NCBI GenBank assembly: GCA_023460795.1 | Contig: JAEWPC010000018.1 | Location: forward strand, 1-64,000 | Length of the DNA: 64,000 nucleotides | DNA from: Bacillota bacterium | GTDB taxonomy: Bacteria > Bacillota > Bacilli > Paenibacillales > Paenibacillaceae | Direction: 5' to 3' | Shown: positions 50,114 through 58,207 of the stretch, piece after piece | Position numbering within the stretch: position 1 is the first letter of the stretch | Layout: every line of letters begins with the position of its first letter | Made by a program: the position numbers and the translations under genes | The notes under the pieces: model-generated | What the model was told of the DNA's origin: nothing | The model's input: the letters and a program-made list of their open reading frames with translations, nothing else | Database searches by the model: none

Positions 50114-50117
50114 TGGT

Positions 50118-53100
50118 TTATTCGAGATAGCGATCCACTCCTTTCCACGGCTCCGTTACGTCCGGAATATCCATGTGCTTCAATATTTTCCCTTCATGGT
50201 CGATGAACCCGAATTCCTCCTGCTTCCGGCGAAGCTCCCGGTTCACGTCGACGACGGTCGCCTCCATCGACGAACGATAATTCATGCCGTCGACGGCCGT
50301 TCTAACCCACGCGTTGCGAAGCTCGCGCCCGAGCAAGTATCCGCCCGGCAAGTTCGGCTTCTCCTTGTACCACGCCCAGGCTTGAAGAATGACTTCCGCG
50401 TCCTCCTTCTTCCAAGGCAGCTGCACGAACGCGTCGATGTTGGCCGTATTCCATCGGAACGACACGCCGTTCATCGCTTCCAAGTCCGCACCGTAGCGCA
50501 CCTGCGTTTCCGTAGACAGCCACCATTTGAGGAACGTCCACGCCTGGTCTTTTTTATCCGAATTCTCGAAAATAACGCCCATGTGCTGCTCTCCGCCCGC
50601 CCAACGCGTAATCGTGCCGTCTTCCTCCTTCACGCCCGGAATCGGGGCGATGCCCCATCTTCCGTTCAGTTCGGGAGCTGCCGCGGATAGCTGCACGTAC
50701 ATGTTGTAATCCGAGATGCCAAGCGGCATCGTACCGTCTCGGAAATGCTCGTAGAAGCTAGGAACCACTTGGTCGACGGCGTACGTCCCGAACAGCTCGG
50801 TCCATTGCCGGAATGCGGCGAAGCCTTCAGGGCTGTCGATCGACGTACGCAAGCCGTCCGGACTGAAGAACTCCACGCCTCGCTGGTTGAAGAACGGGAT
50901 GAATTGATTCCAGTCGTAATAGAAGTTTTTGTAGCTCTCTTGCAAAGTCGGAAGAAGCGCGTACAGCTCCTCCCAGGTTTCGGGAATCGCGATTCCCAAT
51001 TTGCGGAGAATATCTTTGCGATAATAGAGCACTTGGAAGGACTGCGTCTCCGGTACCGCGTAATAGCCTTTGTTGTAATACACCGATAACCAGGAGCCCG
51101 GACTGTATTGTTCGTACACGTCTTTGAAATCCGGGAACCGCGATAGATCGTGCAGGCTGCCGCGGATCGCGTAATCGACCGGAAGGTCCTGCGACAAGCC
51201 GAGCGCGACGTCGGGCTGCAAGCCCGCCGCGTTCGACAGTACGAGCAGCTCCGGATTCGCGAGCAGGTTCACCTTGACCCGAATCCCGGTCTCCGGCGTG
51301 AATGTCTCGTCCGCCAGCGTCTGCAGCTCCGTAATATAGTCGCGGCCTCTTTGCACCCATACGTTCAGCACCTTATCGTCTTGTTTGCTGATGCTATCGG
51401 TGTCGTCGAACGAATAATAGAAGTTCTTGGCGACTCCCTTCGCCTTCTGGAACGCGGTCGCCTTCATGGAGGGCCATTGCGCCGAAGCCGGAGCGACATA
51501 CAACTGATCGATCTGAAGCGGCTGCTTATACAGGTTGACGATGTATCCGGCAAGACGCGCCTCCAGCGACGTGATGTCGTCGATATGGCGCGGGATATCG
51601 TCCTCTCTCTTCAATAGAGTCCGCAGGTCGGCTGCACCGGAGCCTAGTCCTTGGCTGATGCTGTCTTTGCGGCCGTTAGCCGCGGCCATGAGCTCGGACA
51701 GCGTCTGCAGCCGATCGGCCGCCTTCGCCAGGCGATCCGGCAAGTCCGGCAGCTCCGAGCGGACGCGCCACGTCCGGTTGCTGTCCTCGATGCCGCCCGT
51801 CAGCGCCAGCAGATCGTCCTCTACCGACCGAAGCAACGACGTGAGATCGTCGATTCCCCGAACGATCGGACTGACCGGCGCATTGGTGCCCGCCAGCGAC
51901 AACGTGTGTTGCCCCTTCTTCAGGTAGATCAAATACGGCTCGCCGTCTTCCCGCGAGAGGACGGTGCCCTTCCAGTCGCTTCCGAACGGGAACTGGTAAT
52001 ACAAGAATTCGGCGAACGGAACCTCGCCGTCGATCTCGATCCGCCGGAACGAAGCCTTCTGCGAGAATTGGTTCTGCAGCGTACGAAGCGCGATCTTGTA
52101 CGTTCCGTCCTCAGGTACGTCGAACGTCCACGTCACCTGCTGGTTCGGTTCGTTCCAGCGCGCGCCGCCGAGCGTGTTGAACACGATCCTGCCGTGCGTA
52201 ACCGGAACCGTCCGCATATCGGTATCGTAAGCGACCTGCACCGCGGGATCGTTCTTGCTGGCGAATGCTTCCGCCTCCAGCTTCACGACGCCGGCGGACG
52301 TAGCCGAATCTTCTGCCGCCGCGGGATAACGGCTCGCCGCTTCTTCATAGAGAGGAAGCTCGGACGGCGGCTTCAACGTAAGCGACGCCAGCGCCACCGG
52401 TTCGTCTCCTTGCAGACGAATGACATGGCTACCTTCGCCGAGATACCACCGGAACGGCACTGCGTAAGCCGCGCGGCTGTCGGCGAACGACACCGATCTC
52501 CACTCCGAAATGTCGATGGACCGCGGACGAATCTCTTCCCCGATCTCGTTCGTCTTGATCGGACGCGCATCCGTCCATTCGCGGTACAGCGTAATCGAGG
52601 ACGCTTCGCGGAAAGGATGCTCCCCGTCCAGCGTGACGTCCAGCAGAATCGGACTCTTATGTCCTTCTCCCGTAACCGGCCGATAGTCGGCTTGAATCTC
52701 GTAAAGTCCGCTAGCCGGAACCTCTACGCGGTATTCGACCCAGCTGTCCTGCTTCGCTTCCCATCTCAATACGCCGTCGCGGCCTTCGTAGCTGCCCGCC
52801 GTCGCCTGCGTATCCGGAGAGACGCCGGATGGCTTCGAGGCATCGATCCGAACGGAGAGCCCCGCTTCGCGATAGCCCGCTTTCTTCCACTCGAGCGCCC
52901 TGTCAGCGTAATAGGGCTCCGCATCGGACGAGTCTAGTACGCCGGGCTTAGGAAGCGACACCGTTCCGATATCGTAAGCTACCGCGCGTTCGATATTCGC
53001 GAAGGCATCGGATTGCAGGATCGAGGCGGACGTCCCCGCGGCCTGTCGTCCCGCCGAGCATCCCGCCGCCGCAACGGAGCCGATCAACGCGAGCAGGGCA

Positions 53101-53141
53101 AGCTTTAGGAGGGTTCGGGCTTTGGCGGAATGCTTCATCAT
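50118..53141 (-). CDS. Large ABC substrate-binding lipoprotein with carbohydrate-binding modules
   Basis: A 1007-residue lipoprotein, more than twice the usual size of sugar-binding proteins. The lipobox AAAGC places Cys28. Residues about 95-260 and 300-440 are two beta-sandwich modules of CBM6/CBM35 type (SWVEYRVEVPASGLYEIQADYRPV, and WTFDVPEDGTYKIALRTLQNQ). A helical linker spans about 445-590. A family 1 solute-binding domain (about 600-1000; LPVDYAIRGSLHDLSRF, YAVPETQSFQVLYYRKDIL, WAGGEQHMGVIFENSDKKDQAWTFLKWW) ends it. It should capture a bulky polysaccharide and pass oligosaccharides to the permeases. AAAGGAAG precedes the ATG. Confidence 0.87.
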   Translation of the reverse strand: MMKHSAKARTLLKLALLALIGSVAAAGCSAGRQAAGTSASILQSDAFANIERAVAYDIGTVSLPKPGVLDSSDAEPYYADRALEWKKAGYREAGLSVRIDASKPSGVSPDTQATAGSYEGRDGVLRWEAKQDSWVEYRVEVPASGLYEIQADYRPVTGEGHKSPILLDVTLDGEHPFREASSITLYREWTDARPIKTNEIGEEIRPRSIDISEWRSVSFADSRAAYAVPFRWYLGEGSHVIRLQGDEPVALASLTLKPPSELPLYEEAASRYPAAAEDSATSAGVVKLEAEAFASKNDPAVQVAYDTDMRTVPVTHGRIVFNTLGGARWNEPNQQVTWTFDVPEDGTYKIALRTLQNQFSQKASFRRIEIDGEVPFAEFLYYQFPFGSDWKGTVLSREDGEPYLIYLKKGQHTLSLAGTNAPVSPIVRGIDDLTSLLRSVEDDLLALTGGIEDSNRTWRVRSELPDLPDRLAKAADRLQTLSELMAAANGRKDSISQGLGSGAADLRTLLKREDDIPRHIDDITSLEARLAGYIVNLYKQPLQIDQLYVAPASAQWPSMKATAFQKAKGVAKNFYYSFDDTDSISKQDDKVLNVWVQRGRDYITELQTLADETFTPETGIRVKVNLLANPELLVLSNAAGLQPDVALGLSQDLPVDYAIRGSLHDLSRFPDFKDVYEQYSPGSWLSVYYNKGYYAVPETQSFQVLYYRKDILRKLGIAIPETWEELYALLPTLQESYKNFYYDWNQFIPFFNQRGVEFFSPDGLRTSIDSPEGFAAFRQWTELFGTYAVDQVVPSFYEHFRDGTMPLGISDYNMYVQLSAAAPELNGRWGIAPIPGVKEEDGTITRWAGGEQHMGVIFENSDKKDQAWTFLKWWLSTETQVRYGADLEAMNGVSFRWNTANIDAFVQLPWKKEDAEVILQAWAWYKEKPNLPGGYLLGRELRNAWVRTAVDGMNYRSSMEATVVDVNRELRRKQEEFGFIDHEGKILKHMDIPDVTEPWKGVDRYLE

Positions 53142-53165
53142 AGATCTTCCTTTCGCTTAACGGAA

Positions 53166-54272
53166 TTACGTATACCGGACACCCGTCTCGGCATGAAAGA
53201 ACAGCGCCTTGGACATATCGAACACGACCCGAACCCGCTCTTCTTCCTCCCAGCGCGCGTGCGGGCTGGTGCGAACGAGCAGCAGACGGTCTTGACCGAC
53301 GTCCATATAGAGGAAACGGTCCGCGCCCATCAGTTCGCTATATTTATAGATTCCGGTGACGACCGAATCGGAGAACAGTCCTTCAAGCCCGATGTTCTCC
53401 GGCCTGATACCCAGCGTCACGGTTCTGCCGATGACGTTATGCTTCTCGAGCACGCTTGCAGCGATCGGCGGCACATCCAGACTGAACCGGGACGTATGGA
53501 ACTGCAGCTTCCCCGGCAGCGATTCCTCGATTCGCCCTTCAAGGAAGTTGATCTGCGGAGATCCGATGAACCCAGCGACGAACGTGTTGCTCGGCGTGGC
53601 GTAGATGTTCTCAGGAGTGTCGATCTGCTGGATGACGCCGCCCTTCATGACGACGATCCGATCGGCCATCGTCATCGCTTCGATCTGATCGTGGGTCACG
53701 TAGATGAACGTCGCGCCGAGCTGCTTGTGCAGCTTGATGATCTCCGCTCGCATCTGCACCCGGAGCATCGCGTCCAGGTTGGACAGCGGCTCATCCATCA
53801 GGAACACTTGCGGCTCCCGGACGATCGCGCGTCCGAGCGCAACCCGCTGCCGTTGGCCGCCGGATAGCTCCCGCGGTTTCCGGTTGAGATACGACTCGAC
53901 CTCCAGCACGCGAGCGGCCCGCTTCACCGCGAGATCGATCTCGTGCTTCGGCTTCTTGCGAAGGCGCAGGCCGAACGCGATATTCTCGTACACCGTCAGG
54001 TTCGGATACAGCGCGTAATTCTGGAATACCATGGCGATGTCCCGATCCTTCGGCGGCAAGTCGTTGACCCGCGTACCGCCGATGAAGATGTCGCCTTCGC
54101 TTATATCCTCCAAGCCCGCGATCATCCGGAGCGTCGTCGATTTGCCGCAGCCCGAAGGTCCGACGAAGACGAGGAACTCCTTATCCTTGATGTCCAAATG
54201 GAAATCGCGAACCACTTCTTGTTTGTCTTTGCCATACCTCTTGTAGAGATGGCGGATCTCGATCGCGGCCAT
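53166..54272 (-). CDS. Carbohydrate importer ATPase (MsmX/UgpC-like)
   Basis: A 368-residue ATPase of the MalK/MsmX type. Walker A GPSGCGKS is at 38-45; signature LSGGQRQRVALGRAI at about 137-151; a C-terminal TOBE/OB regulatory domain follows from about 240. It is the only ATPase for two permease pairs in this operon, as in MsmX-type sharing. It probably lacks the phosphotransferase IIA contact site seen in enteric MalK. GGAGGCGC lies before the ATG. The gene lies between the two binding-protein genes. Confidence 0.9.
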   Translation of the reverse strand: MAAIEIRHLYKRYGKDKQEVVRDFHLDIKDKEFLVFVGPSGCGKSTTLRMIAGLEDISEGDIFIGGTRVNDLPPKDRDIAMVFQNYALYPNLTVYENIAFGLRLRKKPKHEIDLAVKRAARVLEVESYLNRKPRELSGGQRQRVALGRAIVREPQVFLMDEPLSNLDAMLRVQMRAEIIKLHKQLGATFIYVTHDQIEAMTMADRIVVMKGGVIQQIDTPENIYATPSNTFVAGFIGSPQINFLEGRIEESLPGKLQFHTSRFSLDVPPIAASVLEKHNVIGRTVTLGIRPENIGLEGLFSDSVVTGIYKYSELMGADRFLYMDVGQDRLLLVRTSPHARWEEEERVRVVFDMSKALFFHAETGVRYT

Positions 54273-54350
54273 GCCTGCGCCTCCTTGCCTCGGATAAATT
54301 AATCAAAGAGCGCCCGCCGCCTGTGTGGGGTGGGGCACTCTGCTATGGAA

Positions 54351-55730
54351 TTATTTAGATGAAGTGTTCTGAAGCTCTTGTACTTTCTTCTCGATGGCCG
54401 CTTGCGCGTCGCGCAGGGCGGAATTGACGTCCTTGCCGTTCAGCGCGATATCTTCGCGTGCGGTATCCAGCAGCTTGCGTACCTTGCTCTCGAACTTGTG
54501 CGGCCTAACGACTTTGCGAGGCTCGGTCTTGAACAAGTTCTCGACCTTCTTGCCTTGCAGTACCGGTACATCCGCGCCGAATTCCTTCTGAATCTCGTCG
54601 TTAACGATCGCCGGCACGCGGCCGTTACGAGCCATGATGCCTTGTACTTCATCGGACAGGATGTAGGCCATCACGTCGAACGCCTCGTCCTTGTGCTTGC
54701 TGGATTTCGTCAGCAGCATCGAGTGAACGTTAACGACCTTGTTCGTTCCTTTAGCCTCTTCGAATGCCGGGTAAGGAGCGATGTCCCAGTTCAGATCGAC
54801 GCTTCCGTTCTTGTCGTACAGTTCCTGCAACGGAGGGACGACCTGCGCCACGTTGTGCGGCAAGATCGCGAGCGTCTTGTCGACGAAGAAGATGTCGTCG
54901 TCGTTCGCGTATTGATACCGCTTATCGGCATCTACATAACCCGGAATGTCGTAGAGTTCTTTCCATACGTTGAACAGCTTCACCCACTTGTCGTTCGTGA
55001 CGTCGGGTTTGGCGGTTTGCGGATCAAGAATCGTAGCATCCAATTGGGACGAAATATCGGTCGTTCCCGCGAAGTCGATTCCCGTGTAGTGAACGCCGCC
55101 GTCGTCCTTCGTCAGCTGCTTCGACAGATCGATGATTTCATCCCATGTTGCAGGCTCGTCGCTTGGATACGGAACGCCGAACTTATCGAAGATGTCCTTG
55201 TTGTAGTACAGAATCGGCAAGTTGATCGACAGCGGAAGCACCGAGAATTGTCCCTCGCCGGAGTACGTCTGGATCGCGTCTCTGACGACCGGTTTAAGAC
55301 GGTTCGGATCGAAGTCGTGCGTCTTGATCAGCTCGGTCAAATCTTCCGGCAAATCCAAGTCTTTGTAGGTGGACGTAGCGGCGGCCGTGCTCGCGATGAT
55401 GATGTCCGGCACGCTGCCTTGCGTGATGAGCGGCTCGAGCTCGACGTCCTCGGGGAAGTCGACCCATTTCACCGAGATATTCGGAAACTTCTTGGCAATC
55501 GGCTCTTCGAAATATTTCTTGAACTCCGTCTGCGTGAACGTAATGCCTGCCCGCATGACGGTAATTTCAACTTTCTCCCCGGATGCCGGCGCGCTTGCGC
55601 TCTCGGCAGCGCTGGAACTGGCAGGAGCGCCGGCGTTCGCGTTGCCGTTGCCCGAGTCGTTCTTCGCGCACGCTGTCGCGAACAAGAGAAGAGATATAGA
55701 AGCTAGGATTCCATACGATTTGAGTTTCAT
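54351..55730 (-). CDS. ABC substrate-binding lipoprotein (family 1, carbohydrate type)
   Basis: A 459-residue lipoprotein. Lipobox LFATAC gives Cys21, followed by a Gly/Ala/Ser/Asn spacer. The SBP_bac_1 fold has FKKYFEEPIAKKFPNISVKWVDF, ITQGSVPDIIIASTAAATS and SINLPILYYNKDIFDKFGVPYP. It is the first gene of the long operon. The ATG at 55730 is chosen because the mature start is conserved; a frame-continuing ATG at 55772 lies in the promoter. Two binding proteins in one operon suggests two ligands or two steps. Confidence 0.88.
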   Translation of the reverse strand: MKLKSYGILASISLLLFATACAKNDSGNGNANAGAPASSSAAESASAPASGEKVEITVMRAGITFTQTEFKKYFEEPIAKKFPNISVKWVDFPEDVELEPLITQGSVPDIIIASTAAATSTYKDLDLPEDLTELIKTHDFDPNRLKPVVRDAIQTYSGEGQFSVLPLSINLPILYYNKDIFDKFGVPYPSDEPATWDEIIDLSKQLTKDDGGVHYTGIDFAGTTDISSQLDATILDPQTAKPDVTNDKWVKLFNVWKELYDIPGYVDADKRYQYANDDDIFFVDKTLAILPHNVAQVVPPLQELYDKNGSVDLNWDIAPYPAFEEAKGTNKVVNVHSMLLTKSSKHKDEAFDVMAYILSDEVQGIMARNGRVPAIVNDEIQKEFGADVPVLQGKKVENLFKTEPRKVVRPHKFESKVRKLLDTAREDIALNGKDVNSALRDAQAAIEKKVQELQNTSSK

Positions 55731-55804
55731 GGTCTGCACCGTTCCTTCGACTTTATAATTATGAGTATTCATATAAACTTAGTAGGTATTGTAAACGCGG
55801 AAGG

Positions 55805-55846
55805 CCCTCTTCCTTGCCCTCCTGATGGTGGAATCAAGGAAGAGGG
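55805..55846 (-). terminator. Hairpin between the thioredoxin-like gene and the sugar operon
   Basis: CCCTCTTCCTTG (55805-55816) and CAAGGAAGAGGG (55835-55846) form a 12-bp stem with an 18-base loop. It lies downstream of the thioredoxin-fold gene. No strong T run follows on the minus strand, so termination is only likely. Confidence 0.55.
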
Positions 55847-55881
55847 AATCTTCTTCGGCTTATTTCGATTTCCGCTTAGGC

Positions 55882-56484
55882 TTACTTTGCAGCCGGAGCA
55901 ACGGGAACGAGATCGCAAGCTTCTTCCGGAATCCATTTCTTATCTTTGCCTTCCCATTTCACGTTGCAGCCAAGCGGGTTCGTGACTGGCGTCTCGATTG
56001 GTTGACCGGCTAGATATTGCTCGAGCGCGGCTTCCAGATCGTATTTCGTAATGAGGGAAGAGTCTTTCGGATTGTCTACCGCGCGACCGGTATAGATCAG
56101 CTTGCGGTCCGCATCGAAGACGAAGAAGTGCGGCGTCCGAAGCGCGCCGTACGCCAGCGCGGCTTCTTGCTTCTCATCGTGCAGGTAAGTCCACGGGAAC
56201 TGATGCTCCGCGATCCGTTCGATCATATGCTCGTAGGAATCGTCCGGATTCGTAGTCGCGCTGTTGGCATTGATTGCCGCGAACGCTACGCCTTGCGGAG
56301 CGAATTTCAATACCGTCTGGCGAGTCACCTCGTCGGACCCTTTCACGAACGGACAATGGTTGCATGTAAACAATACGACCAACGCTTTCGCGTCAGCGAA
56401 GTTAGCCAAAGTGTACCGATTGCCGTCCGTAGCCTTCAGATTAAAATCCGGAGCGGACTCGCCGAGCTGCAAAGTAAATGCCAT
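55882..56484 (-). CDS. Thioredoxin-fold redoxin (AhpC/TSA-like) with CxxC
   Basis: A 200-residue thioredoxin-fold protein. The active-site motif VLFTCNHCPFVKGS carries Cys41 and Cys44 (CNHC). TLANFADAK and GVAFAAINANS resemble the YbbN-unrelated redoxin family of RESA/AhpC type with the PF00578/PF08534 fold. TPHFFVFDADRKLIYTGRAVDN is typical. No signal peptide is present. The ATG at 56484 follows AAGGGGAT; a TTG lies nine bases earlier. It is preceded by a leader with an internal terminator, so expression may be controlled by attenuation. Confidence 0.85.
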   Translation of the reverse strand: MAFTLQLGESAPDFNLKATDGNRYTLANFADAKALVVLFTCNHCPFVKGSDEVTRQTVLKFAPQGVAFAAINANSATTNPDDSYEHMIERIAEHQFPWTYLHDEKQEAALAYGALRTPHFFVFDADRKLIYTGRAVDNPKDSSLITKYDLEAALEQYLAGQPIETPVTNPLGCNVKWEGKDKKWIPEEACDLVPVAPAAK

Positions 56485-56513
56485 TGTTATCAATCCCCTT
56501 ATTCAATAAATAG

Positions 56514-56606
56514 TTTATGGCAATAAAAAAGAGACACTCTACGCCTCTCCGAGGCGTATCAGTGTCTCCGGTTAACCGGTTGACGGCGTATAGGCATTAC
56601 CATAAA
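56514..56606 (-). promoter_or_regulatory. Attenuator-like leader RNA of the redoxin gene
   Basis: Between a promoter and the redoxin gene lie nested complementary elements. An 11-bp outer inverted repeat pairs TTTATGGCAAT (56514-56524) with ATTACCATAAA (56596-56606), one G-U. A perfect palindrome CCGGTTAACCGG is at 56568-56579. A full intrinsic terminator (8-bp and 7-bp stems, six T) is at 56525-56568. The leader CTATACGCC can alternatively pair with GGCGTAGAG of the terminator's 3' arm, a possible antiterminator. It matches no riboswitch class I recognise. Confidence 0.6.
56525..56568 (-). terminator. Intrinsic terminator inside the redoxin leader
   Basis: GAGACACT/AGTGTCTC and ACGCCTC/GAGGCGT stems with a three-base loop, followed on the minus strand by TTTTTT. 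It lies 40 bases before the start codon. Confidence 0.85.
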
Positions 56607-56620
56607 TTTGCGATAACCTA

Positions 56621-56648
56621 ATCTTAAACAATAATTCCGATATGTCAA
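56621..56648 (-). promoter_or_regulatory. Promoter of the redoxin gene
   Basis: Minus-strand TTGACA (56643-56648) and TAAGAT (56621-56626), 16 bases apart. Transcription would start near 56614 and give a leader of about 130 bases. Confidence 0.65.
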
Positions 56649-56658
56649 GTATGAATTT

Positions 56659-56690
56659 AATAATAAAAGCATGGCGATTGTTCGCCATGC
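56659..56690 (-). terminator. Intrinsic terminator after the MarR operon
   Basis: GCATGGCGA, a four-base loop, TCGCCATGC (56669-56690) and then TTTTATTATT on the minus strand. It abuts the stop codon of the last gene of the MarR operon. Confidence 0.85.
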
Positions 56691-56957
56691 TCACTCGTAC
56701 CGATCCCAAGCCAGGTAAAGACTTAATGCGGCTAACACGTAAAAGATGACGGATACGCGCCGATTGTAACGCATTTTAATGCCGAAGATAAGGAAGAAGA
56801 TTGCCGCTGCCGCCTTGCCGATGCTTTGCGAGTTAGAATCGTCCGAGAACAACTCGCCGCTAAGCAGAATAGAGATTAATAGTGTCGCGGGGGCGAGAAT
56901 TTTGAACCATAACGGTTCTCTCAGAAACATCTTGCCCATGAATTTCAGACGCTGCAT
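56691..56957 (-). CDS. Small membrane protein
   Basis: An 88-residue protein with three hydrophobic segments (FKILAPATLLISILLSG, then IGKAAAAIFFLIFGIKM, then VIFYVLAALSLYLAW). No family is recognised. The ATG at 56957 has AAGGA upstream; the frame is open for 20 more codons that would overlap the VOC gene. It is the last gene of the MarR-DUF5519-VOC operon. Confidence 0.65.
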   Translation of the reverse strand: MQRLKFMGKMFLREPLWFKILAPATLLISILLSGELFSDDSNSQSIGKAAAAIFFLIFGIKMRYNRRVSVIFYVLAALSLYLAWDRYE

Positions 56958-56986
56958 GCCGGCTATCGTTCCTTTCGAATGAATAA

Positions 56987-57358
56987 TCAACTCCGATAAT
57001 AGGACAGCACCCAACATACTCCGTTCCGATCCGTAACGACCGCCAGCAGTCCGTTGAAAGGCGCCTCGTACACTTCGGTGTTAATTGTACCATTCTCCGA
57101 CAAACCCGCGTAGACCCGACGGAACTCCTCCTCCCCCTCGATTCGCAAGAACACCCTTACATAATCGCCTTTCGCCGTAGGTTTGGCCGCTTGCGTATCG
57201 GCGAAGGAAATCTTGCTGTCCCCAAGCCTGATTTCCGCATTCAGGACCGCGTCCCCCTGCTTTCTCAGCACGACCGTTTCTCCGCCGAATAACCCCTGAT
57301 AGAAGTTAATCTCCTCTTTGCAGTTATCAACCACAACGAACGGATTGGCTATAATCAT
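56987..57358 (-). CDS. VOC/PhnB-like glyoxalase-fold protein
   Basis: A 123-residue protein of the PhnB/glyoxalase type: ANPFVVVDNCKEEINFYQGLFGG, then ISFADTQ and YEAPFNGLLAVVTDRNGVCWVLSYY. It likely forms a dimer with a metal or ligand pocket. GGAGGAAGG precedes the ATG, which overlaps the preceding gene by four bases. It is part of a MarR-controlled operon, suggesting resistance to a small toxic compound. Confidence 0.85.
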   Translation of the reverse strand: MIIANPFVVVDNCKEEINFYQGLFGGETVVLRKQGDAVLNAEIRLGDSKISFADTQAAKPTAKGDYVRVFLRIEGEEEFRRVYAGLSENGTINTEVYEAPFNGLLAVVTDRNGVCWVLSYYRS

Positions 57359-57681
57359 GTTTCCTTCCTCCTTGTAGTCATAAGCTCGTATTTCATGCGC
57401 AGGATTTCGATCGCATGGGCGACGTCCGCCTCCGCGTTCATGTAAATCGACACCCAGCCCGAATCGGGATAGATATGATGGGGCTTCGCTTTACCCGCCG
57501 CAATGTACTCGTCTCGCAACGCTTTCGGCAGCGCCAAGTCGACGAGCCGATCGCCGTGCATGTGTCCGATCTCCTTTCCTTCGAATACGAACTCGACTCC
57601 CCCGAACCGATGGGGCTGCGACGTTACTCCGGGCCAGGACAACAACGCCGCGGACACCGCGTCCTTATTGCTCGTGCTCAT
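57355..57681 (-). CDS. DUF5519/luciferase-domain protein
   Basis: A 108-residue protein. SWPGVTSQPHRFGGVEFVFEGKEIGHMHGDRLVDLALP, in parts, with HHIYPDSGWVSIYM is the DUF5519 (formerly luciferase-like) core; the conserved His residues lie in GHMHG and HHIYPDSGW. Function is unknown. AGGGGGAT precedes the ATG. It lies between the MarR and VOC genes with only a 10-base gap and a 4-base overlap. Confidence 0.82.
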   Translation of the reverse strand: MSTSNKDAVSAALLSWPGVTSQPHRFGGVEFVFEGKEIGHMHGDRLVDLALPKALRDEYIAAGKAKPHHIYPDSGWVSIYMNAEADVAHAIEILRMKYELMTTRRKET

Positions 57682-57691
57682 GGCAATCCCC

Positions 57692-58105
57692 CTATTCGCT
57701 CACGTTGCGAAGCACTTTCTTCAATAGGCTGAGCAACAACTCGTACTCCTCATCCGATATCCCCTTGGCGGTCTTCTCCTTCACGCGGTTCAGTGCCGCT
57801 TGAACGTCCGGAATGACCCGTTTCCCCGCTTCCGTCAGCTGCAGCAGATGGTACCGATTGTCCTCCGGATCCGGCTCCCTTCGCACGTAGCCTTCCGCCT
57901 CAAGCTTGGCGATCGCCTTCGCCGTCGTCGTTTTATCGATCAACAGCTCTTCGCTAAGCGCCTTCTGCGTCGTTCTTCCTTGGCTTGCGATCGTCATGAG
58001 GAAAATGTATTGCCCGCTCCCGATCCGATACGGAGCCAATTCGGCCGTGATCAGAACTTGCATATGCCGATAAATCGCCGAGATATACTTGCCGTGCGAT
58101 TCCAA
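57692..58105 (-). CDS. MarR family transcriptional regulator
   Basis: A 137-residue winged-helix regulator: SGQYIFLMTIASQGRTTQKALSEELLIDKTTTAKAIAKLEAEGYVRREPDPEDNRYHLLQLTEAGK, in parts, spans the recognition helix and wing. It starts at TTG (58105) with GGAGG-GAGGG upstream. It is the first gene of an operon with DUF5519, VOC and a membrane protein, which it probably represses. Two copies of ATGTTATTGCAACTA precede it. Confidence 0.9.
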   Translation of the reverse strand: MESHGKYISAIYRHMQVLITAELAPYRIGSGQYIFLMTIASQGRTTQKALSEELLIDKTTTAKAIAKLEAEGYVRREPDPEDNRYHLLQLTEAGKRVIPDVQAALNRVKEKTAKGISDEEYELLLSLLKKVLRNVSE

Positions 58106-58125
58106 TCAACCCTCGCCTCCGTCTA

Positions 58126-58184
58126 ATAGGATGTTATTGCAACTAATTGAAGTATATGCGAGATAGAATGTTATTGCAACTATT
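58126..58184. promoter_or_regulatory. Duplicated MarR operator candidate
   Basis: ATGTTATTGCAACTA occurs at 58131-58145 and again at 58168-58182, 37 bases apart. Adjacent bases agree too (ATAG before, T after). Each copy is centred on the palindrome TTGCAA. They lie just upstream of the MarR start, so autoregulation is likely. Confidence 0.65.
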
Positions 58185-58207
58185 ATTCCCATAAAATGTT
58201 CCCCCGC

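Noticed and set aside
51651..52937. Open frame of about 430 codons on the plus strand, antisense to the 1007-residue binding protein
   Set aside because: It is Arg/Gln-rich, lacks any recognisable domain, and mirrors the codon bias of the real gene on the minus strand.
54378..55706. Long plus-strand frame opposite the 459-residue binding protein
   Set aside because: It has no ribosome site and a biased Arg/Val composition typical of antisense frames in GC-rich genes.
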